A stretch of DNA of 64,000 nucleotides from positions 1-64,000 of the forward strand of contig DFTH01000013.1 of the NCBI GenBank assembly GCA_002379425.1, in the 5' to 3' direction. The stretch is from Prevotella sp. UBA4217. GTDB taxonomy: Bacteria; Bacteroidota; Bacteroidia; Bacteroidales; Bacteroidaceae. The notes beneath the pieces are model-generated. The model was not told the DNA's origin. It worked only from the letters and a program-made list of their open reading frames with translations, and searched no databases. Shown in pieces: positions 8,598 through 15,824 of the stretch. Made by a program: the position numbers and the translations under genes. Numbering within the stretch: the first letter of the stretch is position 1; every line of letters begins with the position of its first letter.

Positions 8598-8813
8598 ATG
8601 CTCAAGATCAAATCCTACGGCAAGTCGGAACTTGCACTCCTCTACTTCCCCGATGCCATCACGGCCAAGGGGGCACTCTCCAACCTGAACAGTTGGATAC
8701 GTGGCAACCGGGAACTCCGGGAGGCCCTCCGCCGGTGCGCCATGCCTCAGATGTCGAAGTTCTTCACCCCCAAGGAGGTCGCCCTGATCGTCGAATACCT
8801 GGGCGAACCATAG
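8598..8813 (+). CDS. DUF4248 small protein
   Basis: 71 residues, matching the Bacteroidota DUF4248 pattern: an N-terminal YGKSELALLYFP motif, a central LNSWIRGNRELREAL helix, and a C-terminal FTPKEVALIVEYLGEP helix. It is small, acidic/basic mixed, and looks like a DNA- or protein-binding helical domain. In Bacteroidota genomes such genes commonly stand next to an HU-like gene, a smalltalk gene and an amidase, exactly as here. Function unknown. The start is the ATG after the repeat-containing spacer. Confidence 0.8.
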   Translation: MLKIKSYGKSELALLYFPDAITAKGALSNLNSWIRGNRELREALRRCAMPQMSKFFTPKEVALIVEYLGEP

Positions 8814-8896
8814 GGAAGAGCGACAGGAAAGACACGGGAGGGCCAGGATGGACGCGGATGGTTAAGGAACGACGTAACCGCGGCTTCAGAATGTCG

Positions 8897-8904
8897 TAAC
8901 TTTG
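8897..8904 (+). promoter_or_regulatory. -7 box upstream of the HU-like gene
   Basis: TAACTTTG lies 95 bases before the HU-like start. The HU-like, smalltalk and amidase genes may therefore form a separate transcript from the ATPase genes. Confidence 0.5.
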
Positions 8905-8966
8905 CACTATCAGAGAGACACTCTGACGATAATCTCACGAAGAGGCCGGCGCGCAGCCTGACTGTG

Positions 8967-8990
8967 AATTATTAATTATTAATCATTAAT
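8967..8990. repeat. 7-bp array just upstream of the HU-like gene
   Basis: aattatt, aattatt, aatcatt, aatt(gaa) run directly into the HU-like start region, an AT-rich member of the 7-bp array family. Confidence 0.7.
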
Positions 8991-8998
8991 TGAAAACT

Positions 8999-9472
8999 AT
9001 GATTCGTTACATTCTCAAACAGTGCAAGAACGAACTTTCCACGATCTACGGCAAGTGGTTCGCCTACCCTGTGATCGAGGAGACCCTCGACCTCGACAAC
9101 CTGAGCCAGCACATGTCCGAGCACAACTCGCCCTACTCACAGGGTGTCATCCGCGGCGTGTTCACCGACATGGTGAAGTGCATCAAGGAACTTCTCCTGG
9201 AGGGCAAGAACGTCAAGATCGACGACCTCGCCATCTTCTCCATCGGCATCAAGAACAAGAAGGGCGGTGCCACGTCGGAGGAGGAGTTCTCCCTGTCGAA
9301 GAACATCTCGAACGTGAAACTCCGTGCCCGTGCCACCGGCACCCTCTCGGTGAAGGCCCTCAACCTGGAGGCCACCCTGAAGAAAGCCACGGCCCTCACC
9401 GGCAACCAATCCACTGGTGCTGGCGGTGAGACCGGCGAACAGGAAGGTGACAGCACCGACACCGGCAACTAA
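8999..9472 (+). CDS. HU-like (HU-HIG type) DNA-binding protein
   Basis: 157 residues from the ATG at 8999; a TTG nine bases earlier is less likely. The centre (VIRGVFTDMVKCIKELLLEGKNV, then DDLAIFSIGIKNKKGG) follows the HU/IHF fold: two helices, then the beta-arm with a GIKNKKGG-type loop. The C terminus (about residues 120-157) is a low-complexity tail rich in Thr, Gly and Glu (STGAGGETGEQEGDS). Such HU-like proteins sit before a smalltalk/amidase pair in many Bacteroidota loci. Inferred role: chromatin-like DNA packaging or regulation of the module. It has its own -7 box. Confidence 0.85.
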   Translation: MIRYILKQCKNELSTIYGKWFAYPVIEETLDLDNLSQHMSEHNSPYSQGVIRGVFTDMVKCIKELLLEGKNVKIDDLAIFSIGIKNKKGGATSEEEFSLSKNISNVKLRARATGTLSVKALNLEATLKKATALTGNQSTGAGGETGEQEGDSTDTGN

Positions 9473-9635
9473 GCCACATCCAAGGGAGCAGGGGCTCTGA
9501 GTCAGGGGCGCGGCCATGGCACCCCAGGCAGCCCGTAGCGCTGCAACATTGACAAATCACCGTCATCAGGCCCGTCTGGTCATCCCCTCTCCCACCTTTT
9601 TTTTCTTAACATGTCTCACTTAAATCAAGACTAAC

Positions 9636-9743
9636 ATGATGAAATTCAAATGGTCAACCGTCAAGAAGGTTCTTCAGATTATCGCTGCCATCATCACCAC
9701 GATCATTGGCACTAACGTCGTACAAAGTTGTAACATGCTCTGA
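9636..9743 (+). CDS. Smalltalk protein, 35-residue membrane peptide
   Basis: A 35-residue ORF: a short basic N terminus (MMKFKWSTVKK), then one hydrophobic helix (VLQIIAAIITTIIGTNVV), then SCNML. This is the pattern of the Bacteroidota smalltalk family: a tiny membrane peptide encoded between an HU-like gene and an N-acetylmuramoyl-L-alanine amidase. The single helix next to a peptidoglycan amidase resembles a holin/pinholin-like arrangement, but that is inference. The amidase start codon follows immediately after this stop, so the two are probably co-translated. A Cys near the end (SCNM) is typical of the family. Confidence 0.82.
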   Translation: MMKFKWSTVKKVLQIIAAIITTIIGTNVVQSCNML

Positions 9744-10199
9744 ATGATGGAAAAGACTACCAAGACTCCCCTCCCCATGAAGGACGTACTCTATATCGTC
9801 GTCCATTGTTCCGACACCCGTGTCAGCCAGAAGGTCACCGTCGATGACATACGCCGCTGGCACCTGGCCCGCAACTTCGCCGACATCGGCTACCACTGGG
9901 TCATCGACCAGGAAGGCAACATCTCCCAGGGCCGCGACGAGCAGTTTGCAGGTGAACACGTGAAGCACTACAACCAGCACGCCATCGGCGTCTGCTACAT
10001 CGGCGGCAAGGATGAGTGCGGCAAGCATGCCGACACCCGCACCCCTCAGCAGAAGGCGGCCCTCTGGTTCCTCCTGAAAGACCTCAAGGCATCCTATCCC
10101 AAGGCCAAGATCACAGGCCACCGCGACTTCCCCAACGTCGCCAAGGTGTGCCCCTGCTTCGATGCCCGCAGCGAGTATTCAAAACTAAACAATGAGTAG
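9744..10199 (+). CDS. N-acetylmuramoyl-L-alanine amidase (type 2 zinc amidase)
   Basis: 151 residues, no signal peptide. Zinc ligands and catalytic positions of the amidase_2/PGRP fold are visible: His in IVVHCSD (about 22), Tyr in IGYHWVI (about 52), His in TGHRDF (about 128) and Cys in CPCFD. It cleaves the bond between MurNAc and the stem peptide. The absence of an export signal, with a one-helix smalltalk peptide directly upstream, suggests phage-like endolysin delivery; many chromosomal copies have unknown function. The last ~16 codons are duplicated at 14895 as part of a 215-bp direct repeat, and a further decayed copy lies at 35733. Confidence 0.9.
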   Translation: MMEKTTKTPLPMKDVLYIVVHCSDTRVSQKVTVDDIRRWHLARNFADIGYHWVIDQEGNISQGRDEQFAGEHVKHYNQHAIGVCYIGGKDECGKHADTRTPQQKAALWFLLKDLKASYPKAKITGHRDFPNVAKVCPCFDARSEYSKLNNE

Positions 10200-10363
10200 C
10201 CATGGGTAATATCTATCGCAAGCCCCGCGACGACAGGTTAGGCCGTTAGGCATTCTTTGTTGCCGAATTTATGTTTTTCCGTCAAGACTCTAAACCCTCA
10301 ATATTTATTAAAAATATATACTTTCTTATTGATGTTTCAGCAAACCAGAAGCGACAGAGATAG
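10148..10363. repeat. 215-bp direct repeat, left copy (amidase 3' end and spacer)
   Basis: Nearly identical (a few mismatches and one-base gaps) to 14895-15109, offset 4747. It contains the amidase C terminus, a 15-codon ORF, a spacer and a minus-strand C-terminal remnant of an AlbA_2-type gene (SVASGLLKHQ). The two copies bound the methyltransferase-HIT/HNH/DUF3990 island. Confidence 0.9.
10202..10249 (+). other. 15-codon ORF after the amidase (MGNIYRKPRDDRLGR)
   Basis: A tiny ORF begins 2 bases after the amidase stop and is preserved in both direct-repeat copies (second copy 14949-14996; one base difference, synonymous). Too short to judge; it may be only part of the duplicated DNA. Confidence 0.25.
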
Positions 10364-10731
10364 ATAACACATCCCCTGAAGATAACATTTCCACTCGTCT
10401 AAATCTCACTTAAAATCTCGCTTAAAGTCTCGCTTAAAGTCGCTTAAATTTTCTTAGTAAGAATGCCCTAAATAAAGGCGTTTCAGGATATTGTCGCTTA
10501 AAATCGCTTTAAATCTCGCTTTAATTTCCCGTCTAAACTCGTCTAAATTTTCGTCTAAACTCGTCTAAAATTCTTTTCGATGCCACATCCTGTCTTCGGG
10601 TGAATAAAAATGTCCGCGATGTTGTCAAGTGAAACTTCTTCCTCTTGCCCATTGTGATGAAAGACAATAGTCACATCAAAATTGATGTAGGATGTTATCT
10701 GAATACTATCGCTACTCACATCTGCTAAGGA
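10364..10731. other. Intergenic region with tcgcttaaa/cgtctaaa repeats
   Basis: From 10396 to 10572 the words tcgcttaaa and tcgtctaaa recur about a dozen times at irregular 8-12-bp spacing around a possible hairpin near 10460-10490. The minus-strand reading (LDENLDEF, DFKRDFKR) resembles repetitive linkers of AlbA_2-type proteins, so it may be the relic of one. No intact gene is seen. Confidence 0.5.
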
Positions 10732-11595
10732 TTAATATTTCTGTTTACTTGGTATCACTCCTCTCACACCACCCTTTGGGTTGGGTACGTCGCCCTTATA
10801 CCTTGGAATCAAGTGCATGTGGCAATGGAATACCGACTGACCTGCGGCCTCGTTGATGTTGATGCCCACGTTGTAACCATCAGGATGGAAACGCTCGTCA
10901 ACTTTTTGTTTCACGTATTGCAGCACGACGTTCATTGCCTCTCGCTCGTGGTTGGTAAGGTCGAAGTAATTAACTACGTGACGTTTCGGAATAATCAAGG
11001 CATGCCCAGGTGAGACAGGATAGCCATCATAAAAAGCAACACAAGTGGCCGTCTCACAAATGATCTCTACACGTCGAGACAATCGGCAGAAAGGACATGT
11101 CTCTCCTTCCTTGCGAGGTAATTTGTTGAAGTGCTGATATTGATAGAGTTCATAACTCTTGTTGGCAATCAGACTCTTATAGGGCAGTTTCACGTTGCAC
11201 TGATAGGTGTATTGCTTGTGAATGGCATGCAACCTAAAGCCTTCTTCCGTAAGGTCCCTACGCACAGCAAAGTATGATGTTCCTTTTGGCGAAAGCAGAT
11301 TGGTGACGTTCATCATTACTTCTGCTTGTGCATACGGTTCCAATACATTCAGCACATAGTTGCAAATGATAGTATCAAACTTACCTTCGGGATAATCAGG
11401 GCGATAATAATAATCATAGCCCACTATGTCAAACCCCTGACGCTTCAAATCATCCGTGTCGAAACCAAAACCGCAGCCGAAATCCAGTATTTTCCCCTTT
11501 AGCAAGTCGTGCTGCAAAAGATAGCGTGTTGGTACGGATAATTCCGTTCGCTTGATAGCTGTCAGATACGGATGATTGATTTTCTCTGGTTCCAT
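10732..11595 (-). CDS. Methyltransferase-HIT fusion protein
   Basis: About 287 residues from the ATG at 11595; an upstream in-frame ATG at 11613 overlaps the HNH gene. Residues ~1-125 form a Rossmann methyltransferase: SAM-binding loop ILDFGCGFGFDTDDL, then an acidic strand and FDTIICNYVLNVLEP. After a Cys-containing linker (CPFCRLSRR), residues ~165-285 form a HIT hydrolase domain with the catalytic triad FHCHMHLIPR (His-x-His-x-His). HIT proteins usually cleave or transfer nucleotidyl groups. The pairing with a downstream-encoded HNH nuclease and a PP-loop remnant on the same strand suggests a nucleic-acid modification or defence operon. Both domains look intact. Start choice is uncertain. 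Confidence 0.82.
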   Translation of the reverse strand: MEPEKINHPYLTAIKRTELSVPTRYLLQHDLLKGKILDFGCGFGFDTDDLKRQGFDIVGYDYYYRPDYPEGKFDTIICNYVLNVLEPYAQAEVMMNVTNLLSPKGTSYFAVRRDLTEEGFRLHAIHKQYTYQCNVKLPYKSLIANKSYELYQYQHFNKLPRKEGETCPFCRLSRRVEIICETATCVAFYDGYPVSPGHALIIPKRHVVNYFDLTNHEREAMNVVLQYVKQKVDERFHPDGYNVGININEAAGQSVFHCHMHLIPRYKGDVPNPKGGVRGVIPSKQKY

Positions 11596-11600
11596 AGTCT

Positions 11601-12671
11601 TTAGTATTTCCAAGTCTCAAAGCCCATATTGAGGGCTATTTGATTGATGGGGTTAAACGTTCTTTCGTATAGTTCACGAAACTTCTCATCACTCATTGCA
11701 GCCAAATCTTTTGCAGAGTAGCCAAGAGACACAAAATCCTCCATTACTTTCGGCTCCCTATCAGCATTGATTAAAACTTGCAAGGAATGATGCTGCAATG
11801 CTGCAAGTTTGGGCAGATAATAGTCTAAGTCTGGCAACTTGTCGCTCTTAGATGAATTGATGCTACCATTCGATGGTATCAAATTCCATAGCAGATCGTG
11901 ACATACAAAACTCCATGGAATAAAGTGGTCGAGGTCATAATCTTTTGGATGCAGCAGTTTATCTGTATAGATGCAATGAATAGGGCCTCCTATCGTCATC
12001 ACCATATCCCAATAGTTATGCTGCTTTGTCAGTGAGTTTCTGACTTCAGGGCGTATCAGTTTATTTGGAATGGCTGGCACATTGGGATTCCTTGTTTGTA
12101 GAAACAATGTCAGATTCCAATAGGCAAAATCCACCAGAATATTATAGTGAGTATGCAGATAAGCATCCCAAGCCTGATTCAGAACGATATAGAAATCCGA
12201 GCCATCTTTATACAAAGCATAAAGACTTCCATTCTCCAATGTCTGGGAACGTCTGACCATCTCCTTGTCATCAGAAGTGTCAATCCATGGACGCAGAAAA
12301 CGATAGGGAACATTCAACGTAAGCGTGTTAAGTAGTCGCTTTATCTGCTTATCTTCCAATCTGCTATACAAACCGTCAATAATCGTCTGTGTACTGGCAT
12401 CAATGGGAATCTGAGTAATATGCTGCAATTCCATCACAATATCAAACAGCGAATCACTCTTGCCAAAAGACAAACGGAAATAGTGAATAGGATACCAGGC
12501 ATTAGCCACCATTCTGATGACAATATCCCACACGCTGATTCTCGGGTTGTCCGATTTCGCATGTATCTGCATAATCGACACAAACCAAAAGAATTTGTAT
12601 GTCGCTACCGTATTTGAGAAAATCTTCCCAAGCCGGTTCGTGGTCAGTATGTCGGATTGCGGTATCACCAT
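11601..12671 (-). CDS. HNH endonuclease-domain protein
   Basis: 356 residues. The C-terminal third holds an HNH nuclease signature: a leading Cys strand (GGPIHCIYTDKLL), the paired DLDHFIPW, an Asn in WNLIPSNGSIN, and SSKSDKLPD, consistent with a beta-beta-alpha metal site. The N-terminal ~200 residues are helical without recognisable motifs. Proteins of this build are often encoded next to PAPS-reductase-like PP-loop proteins; a truncated PP-loop gene ends 11 bases upstream. Inferred role: the cutting component of a modification/restriction locus. It is now the partner of a methyltransferase-HIT protein in what seems to be one operon. The partner PP-loop enzyme is lost, so present activity is doubtful. 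Confidence 0.78.
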   Translation of the reverse strand: MVIPQSDILTTNRLGKIFSNTVATYKFFWFVSIMQIHAKSDNPRISVWDIVIRMVANAWYPIHYFRLSFGKSDSLFDIVMELQHITQIPIDASTQTIIDGLYSRLEDKQIKRLLNTLTLNVPYRFLRPWIDTSDDKEMVRRSQTLENGSLYALYKDGSDFYIVLNQAWDAYLHTHYNILVDFAYWNLTLFLQTRNPNVPAIPNKLIRPEVRNSLTKQHNYWDMVMTIGGPIHCIYTDKLLHPKDYDLDHFIPWSFVCHDLLWNLIPSNGSINSSKSDKLPDLDYYLPKLAALQHHSLQVLINADREPKVMEDFVSLGYSAKDLAAMSDEKFRELYERTFNPINQIALNMGFETWKY

Positions 12672-12682
12672 ATTTTACGTTT

Positions 12683-12802
12683 TTATACCAATGATGAGTT
12701 GTAACACTGAATTTTCAACGATGGGCACTTCTGCTTCAGATAGATGGCGAGTGCTGCACTATCCTTACCGCCTGATATGCCTAATATATGTCTTACATTC
12801 AT
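12683..12802 (-). pseudogene. Truncated PP-loop (PAPS reductase/DndC-like) gene, first 39 codons
   Basis: A 39-codon ORF begins HILGISGGKDSAALAIYLKQK. The SGGKDS motif is the ATP-pyrophosphatase PP-loop found at the N terminus of PAPS-reductase-like and DndC-like enzymes. After QCYNSS a stop occurs, whereas family members run for hundreds of residues with conserved later motifs. The next gene (HNH) starts 11 bases further on, so the body of the gene appears deleted. Its ATG overlaps the DUF3791 stop (ATGA). Confidence 0.7.
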
Positions 12803-13044
12803 AATAATTCTTTTTCCCTCATAAACTCATCAGCCACATAAAGGTCACCGTAAAGATATAAACCTGTTGACTTGTCGTGCAAATCCTCACAGGTTTTGCT
12901 CTCATAGAACATCTGCAATGCTTTCACTGGCTCAATTTTGAGCCGTTTGGCCAACTCTACAGAGATGGCGCCTATGCGGTTGCTCATGATAATCTCCTGA
13001 ATGATTGGAGACTTGACGGGATCATTACAATTCTTCTGTTCCAT
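12799..13044 (-). CDS. DUF3791 protein (second copy of the trio)
   Basis: 81 residues. The ISVELAKRLKIEPVKALQMFYESKT and LYLYGDLYVADEF segments match the short helical DUF3791 family. It overlaps the DUF3990 gene by 20 bases and reads into the truncated PP-loop gene, so translation is coupled. DUF3791 genes flank DUF3990 on both sides in many Bacteroidota and Firmicutes loci; an antitoxin or regulatory partner role is inferred. The N-terminal ~19 residues before MSNRIG may be an extension; an internal start at MSNRIG is possible. Confidence 0.72.
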   Translation of the reverse strand: MEQKNCNDPVKSPIIQEIIMSNRIGAISVELAKRLKIEPVKALQMFYESKTCEDLHDKSTGLYLYGDLYVADEFMREKELL

Positions 13045-13507
13045 CGAAAATCAGATATTTGTCCGCTATTTCTTGATCAAGTAGGCACATCTGGTTGTTT
13101 GGCTGGTGCTCTGACAAACGACGAAGAGCCGTAGCCTTGTCCATCAGCCCCGCCATGTAGAGGTTAACGGTATCAACAACGCGGTCGTTTGCCACGCCAC
13201 CTTCTATATAGTCGTATGCATCTGCAACTGGTTTTCCTTGGCGGCTTGTCACAATAAACTCCAGCCAATCCTCGTCGTATGCCTTGAACAATTTGCAGTG
13301 TGCCTCGGCTAAGATGGCGTCGCGATTGAGGCTGTATCTGTTGAGAACGGGTGCAACTTTCCTGCGGTCTGCCATCAACTTAGCCCAGTCTTCCGCTTGT
13401 TTGCGAATATTGGTTACGTAGAAACCTTGGCCAAAATCAAGATTCCGACGCCCACATTTGCAGTCGGGGTGATCTACTATCTCAGTTCCACCATGATATA
13501 CTATCAT
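13025..13507 (-). CDS. DUF3990 protein, putative ADP-ribosyltransferase-like toxin
   Basis: 160 residues. The N terminus (MIVYHGGTEIVDHPD...RRNLDFGQGFYVTN) fits the DUF3990 pattern: an opening strand ending YHG and then DFGxGFYxT, which resemble the NAD-binding core of ADP-ribosyltransferase folds. A later WLEFIVTSRQG segment is also typical. It is sandwiched between two DUF3791 genes with 4- and 20-base overlaps, a toxin-antitoxin-like architecture. Whether it actually modifies nucleotide or protein is not known from sequence. The catalytic residues look conserved by position but cannot be confirmed here. Confidence 0.75.
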   Translation of the reverse strand: MIVYHGGTEIVDHPDCKCGRRNLDFGQGFYVTNIRKQAEDWAKLMADRRKVAPVLNRYSLNRDAILAEAHCKLFKAYDEDWLEFIVTSRQGKPVADAYDYIEGGVANDRVVDTVNLYMAGLMDKATALRRLSEHQPNNQMCLLDQEIADKYLIFDGTEEL

Positions 13508-13743
13508 TTCTTTCCCTCCCAGTTGTTAAGACATTCAACCATACCTTCTGCGATATTTTCACGGCTTTCGCTGTGAAGAACCTCATAGTGGGGTAAGATA
13601 TAGTGTTCTATCAGCCCCACATTCTTCATCCGTTGGTACACATCCTTATAAGAAGCGTTTAAAAGTCGTGCAGTTGCCTCAATACACGTAGCTACAAAAG
13701 CCATAACAACTTGAGTTTTGGGTATTTCAATAATATTCTCCAT
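13504..13743 (-). CDS. DUF3791 protein (first copy of the trio)
   Basis: 79 residues, all-helical, with VVMAFVATCIEATARLLNASYKDVY and MKNVGLIEHYILPHYEVLHSES, matching DUF3791. It overlaps the DUF3990 start by 4 bases (ATGA). The protein is the first gene of the trio, so as a partner it would be made before the DUF3990 protein, as antitoxins often are. No promoter box was evident directly upstream. Confidence 0.74.
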   Translation of the reverse strand: MENIIEIPKTQVVMAFVATCIEATARLLNASYKDVYQRMKNVGLIEHYILPHYEVLHSESRENIAEGMVECLNNWEGKK

Positions 13744-13953
13744 ACGGATAATACTTTATTTTGTTATTTTCTTATTTAAGACGGATAATAGGGCGCAGAC
13801 ATCCATGTTGTTGTCACCAGAAAGGAGAACGCTGATTATTTCTTCCAGTTCTTCCCTTGGACGACAAAATCATACCCCTTCTTCAACCACAAAGTTTTAC
13901 AAGGAAAAGACTCATGTCCTGATAATACATATTTATTTATCATTGCAGTCATA

Positions 13954-14169
13954 CTATATTGATGTGACATACTTTTTGTTCAGCAACTCATCAATCTCTA
14001 TTTCTTGTAACTTCGCTATCCTCAGATACGTCTCCATCGGAGGCTGGCACACATTAGTACACCATTTTGAAACCGTAGTTGGTGCACAACCCAGTTGTTC
14101 TGCCAACCATTTGTTGGTTCTCTCCTTTTCTGCAAGCACCACTTTGATGCGAATGATATCTTTGTCCAT
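13954..14169 (-). CDS. Small XRE-type helix-turn-helix regulator
   Basis: 71 residues from the ATG at 14169. The helix-turn-helix (IKVVLAEKERTNKWLAEQLG, then APTTVSKWCTN) is a Cro/CI-like domain with little else. An upstream in-frame start would add nonconserved residues across the promoter box. A minus-strand TAnnTTTG box sits at 14196. Such orphan regulators often control neighbouring toxin-antitoxin or island genes; it precedes the DUF3791-DUF3990-DUF3791 trio on the same strand, with a ~210-base gap. Confidence 0.8.
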   Translation of the reverse strand: MDKDIIRIKVVLAEKERTNKWLAEQLGCAPTTVSKWCTNVCQPPMETYLRIAKLQEIEIDELLNKKYVTSI

Positions 14170-14894
14170 ATTAGGATGATAAAATGTTATGGCTACAAAG
14201 ATAATCATTTTTGTCGAAACAAAAGCAAAATATCGCGATTATTAACTTTAACACTCACTAAATTGCCTTTTTTCTCATTTATCGTTTCACAATTCACATC
14301 AGGCTACGACGATTGTTGTCTTCAAGAACAATTGCCTTTGCAAAAGCAGACACAAGGATACACCATTATATACGTGATTCTTAACCAACGAGAATAAGCC
14401 CGTATGTTTGCTTCGAAAATCTCCACACCTTCGGGTATGTGTTTTCCACGCATTCGAGGAACTGGATTCTTGCTTTATAAAGCAATATTTCAATTGCGGA
14501 TCTTTTTACCCATATAAAGAGTGGAAAATCGTGTAGAATGAATATGTGGAACTATTCGATAGAGGTATGGCACTAATACCACATTAGTTTCCGCATTAGT
14601 TTCCTCACTATAAAGGCTTACATGTTCATTGTACATTCTCGGCATTCTTCTCCTTGCTTCGATAGATCAAATTTCCGCATTGAAATCAAACGATAATGCT
14701 GGGTCACCGAAGGGCTGTGTTCCATGATAACATGTAAATCTAAAGAGGGTGTACCTGATAACTATTTTGTTCCATTGTTTGCGTAACCAGGAGTCATCAA
14801 CCTGAATGCAGGCCCGTGGGAAAGGTTATTCTTCGTCATTTTTCTTGTGCGCTTAGAGTTTCGTCGGATAAACGTTTTGGTGCGGGGTCTCGGG
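14170..14894. other. Intergenic AT-rich stretch, no supported gene
   Basis: Includes the HTH gene promoter (minus-strand TATCTTTG, 14196-14203). The rest is AT-rich with an inverted ggtattagtg-like word pair near 14570 (ggtatggcactaatacc) and repeated attagtttccgcattagtttcc. I see no ORF with coding character; it may be the scar of deleted island genes. Confidence 0.5.
14196..14203 (-). promoter_or_regulatory. -7 box of the HTH regulator
   Basis: Minus-strand TATCTTTG with TTTG about 17-20 bases upstream, 27 bases before the HTH start. Confidence 0.6.
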
Positions 14895-15109
14895 GTGCCC
14901 CTGCTTCGATGCCCGCAGCGAGTATTCAAAACTAAACAATGAGTAGCCATGGGTAATATCTACCGCAAGCCCCGCGACGACAGGTTAGGCCGTTAGGCAT
15001 TCTTTGTTGCCGAATTTATGTTTTTTGTCAAGACTCTAAACCCTCAATATTTATTAAAAATAAATACTTTCTTATTGAGGTTTCAGCAAACCAGAAGCGA
15101 CAGAGATAG
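14895..15109. repeat. 215-bp direct repeat, right copy
   Basis: Matches 10148-10363. It begins inside the amidase C terminus (CPCFDARSEYSKLNNE to a TAG at 14946) with the rest of the amidase absent, and ends inside a minus-strand AlbA_2-family C terminus. This one-sided truncation marks the right boundary of the island. Confidence 0.9.
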
Positions 15110-15373
15110 GCATCTTGTAAAGCAGGTTCTTTATCTTTGACATCTTTTGTTCTTCTGTAAAGTCCATAGGAAGTTTATTCCACAGCAGTTCGTTGATTTG
15201 CTTTCGACTTAACACTTTATGATCTTTAAGTGCTTTTAGTATCCACTCCTGACATTCTGCGTCGTTGAACCCTTTTTTCAAAGTATATTCCACCTGTGTA
15301 TTAGTTGCCTTAGCAATCTGCTTTGAGACATACAGGTGAGGTTTACGACCTTCTATCAGCCCTGCCGTTACAG
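15072..15373 (-). pseudogene. C-terminal fragment of an AlbA_2/RecG-like ATP-binding gene
   Basis: Only the end of the protein remains: LIEGRKPHLYVSKQIAKAT, then a winged-helix tail (SRKQINELLWNKLPMDF, EEQKMSKIKNLLYKM) and stop. The upstream ATPase and AlbA_2 domains are missing; the reading frame hits a stop near 15390 and overlaps the 3' end of the next gene. It resembles the tail of the fragment at 5720-5883. The final ~13 codons lie inside the direct repeat. Confidence 0.7.
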
Positions 15374-15757
15374 CAGCAGGGCTATGGTCGCCACATCCTT
15401 GCCCTCATAGAAACGGGGCTCGAAGACAGGCTTGTACTGGAAATCGCCGAAACGGAACAGTTGCAGGGCGCAGAACTGACGGTCGTCACTCAGGCAGAGT
15501 TCCAGACGGAAGTGGCCGTTGGCACCGGCCACAGGCTTGCCCTTTTGCTGAATATCGGCAGCCATCTTGTCGAGCGGCATGTCTAAAAGACTCGCCACAC
15601 GCTCACCCTCCGTGGGTGTATATTCCAGAATGACGGCTTTGGCCTGACTCTGCGTAGGCGTATAGACGGCCTTGGTCCAAAACAGTGATTTTTTGATCTC
15701 GATATGCTGATATGCGGAGAGGGCAGCAGCCATCTCCAAGTTTTTGATACTTGACAT
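15368..15757 (-). CDS. Hypothetical cytosolic protein
   Basis: 129 residues without signal peptide or known motif. The middle (RVASLLDMPLDKMAADIQ; GANGHFRLELCLSDDRQFCALQL) looks like a mixed alpha/beta domain. The C-terminal end meets the AlbA_2 fragment, so the true end could have been altered. It may be cotranscribed with the small secreted protein upstream (67-base gap). I do not recognise the family; codon usage looks normal, so it is probably a real gene. Confidence 0.6.
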   Translation of the reverse strand: MSSIKNLEMAAALSAYQHIEIKKSLFWTKAVYTPTQSQAKAVILEYTPTEGERVASLLDMPLDKMAADIQQKGKPVAGANGHFRLELCLSDDRQFCALQLFRFGDFQYKPVFEPRFYEGKDVATIALLL

Positions 15758-15824
15758 AGTTGTTGTTATGTATGATGTTAAAAATGTGAATAAAAAGTGT
15801 GTCCCTGTGATAACAGAAACTATG

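Noticed and set aside
10396..10572. CRISPR-like array of short repeats
   Set aside because: Units are 8-9 bp, irregularly spaced, with no constant-length spacers and no cas genes in the window.
13744..13953. Minus-strand short coding-like stretch (EELEEIISVLLSGD)
   Set aside because: Only ~36 codons open after a stop, no start or family; may be a relic but cannot be supported.
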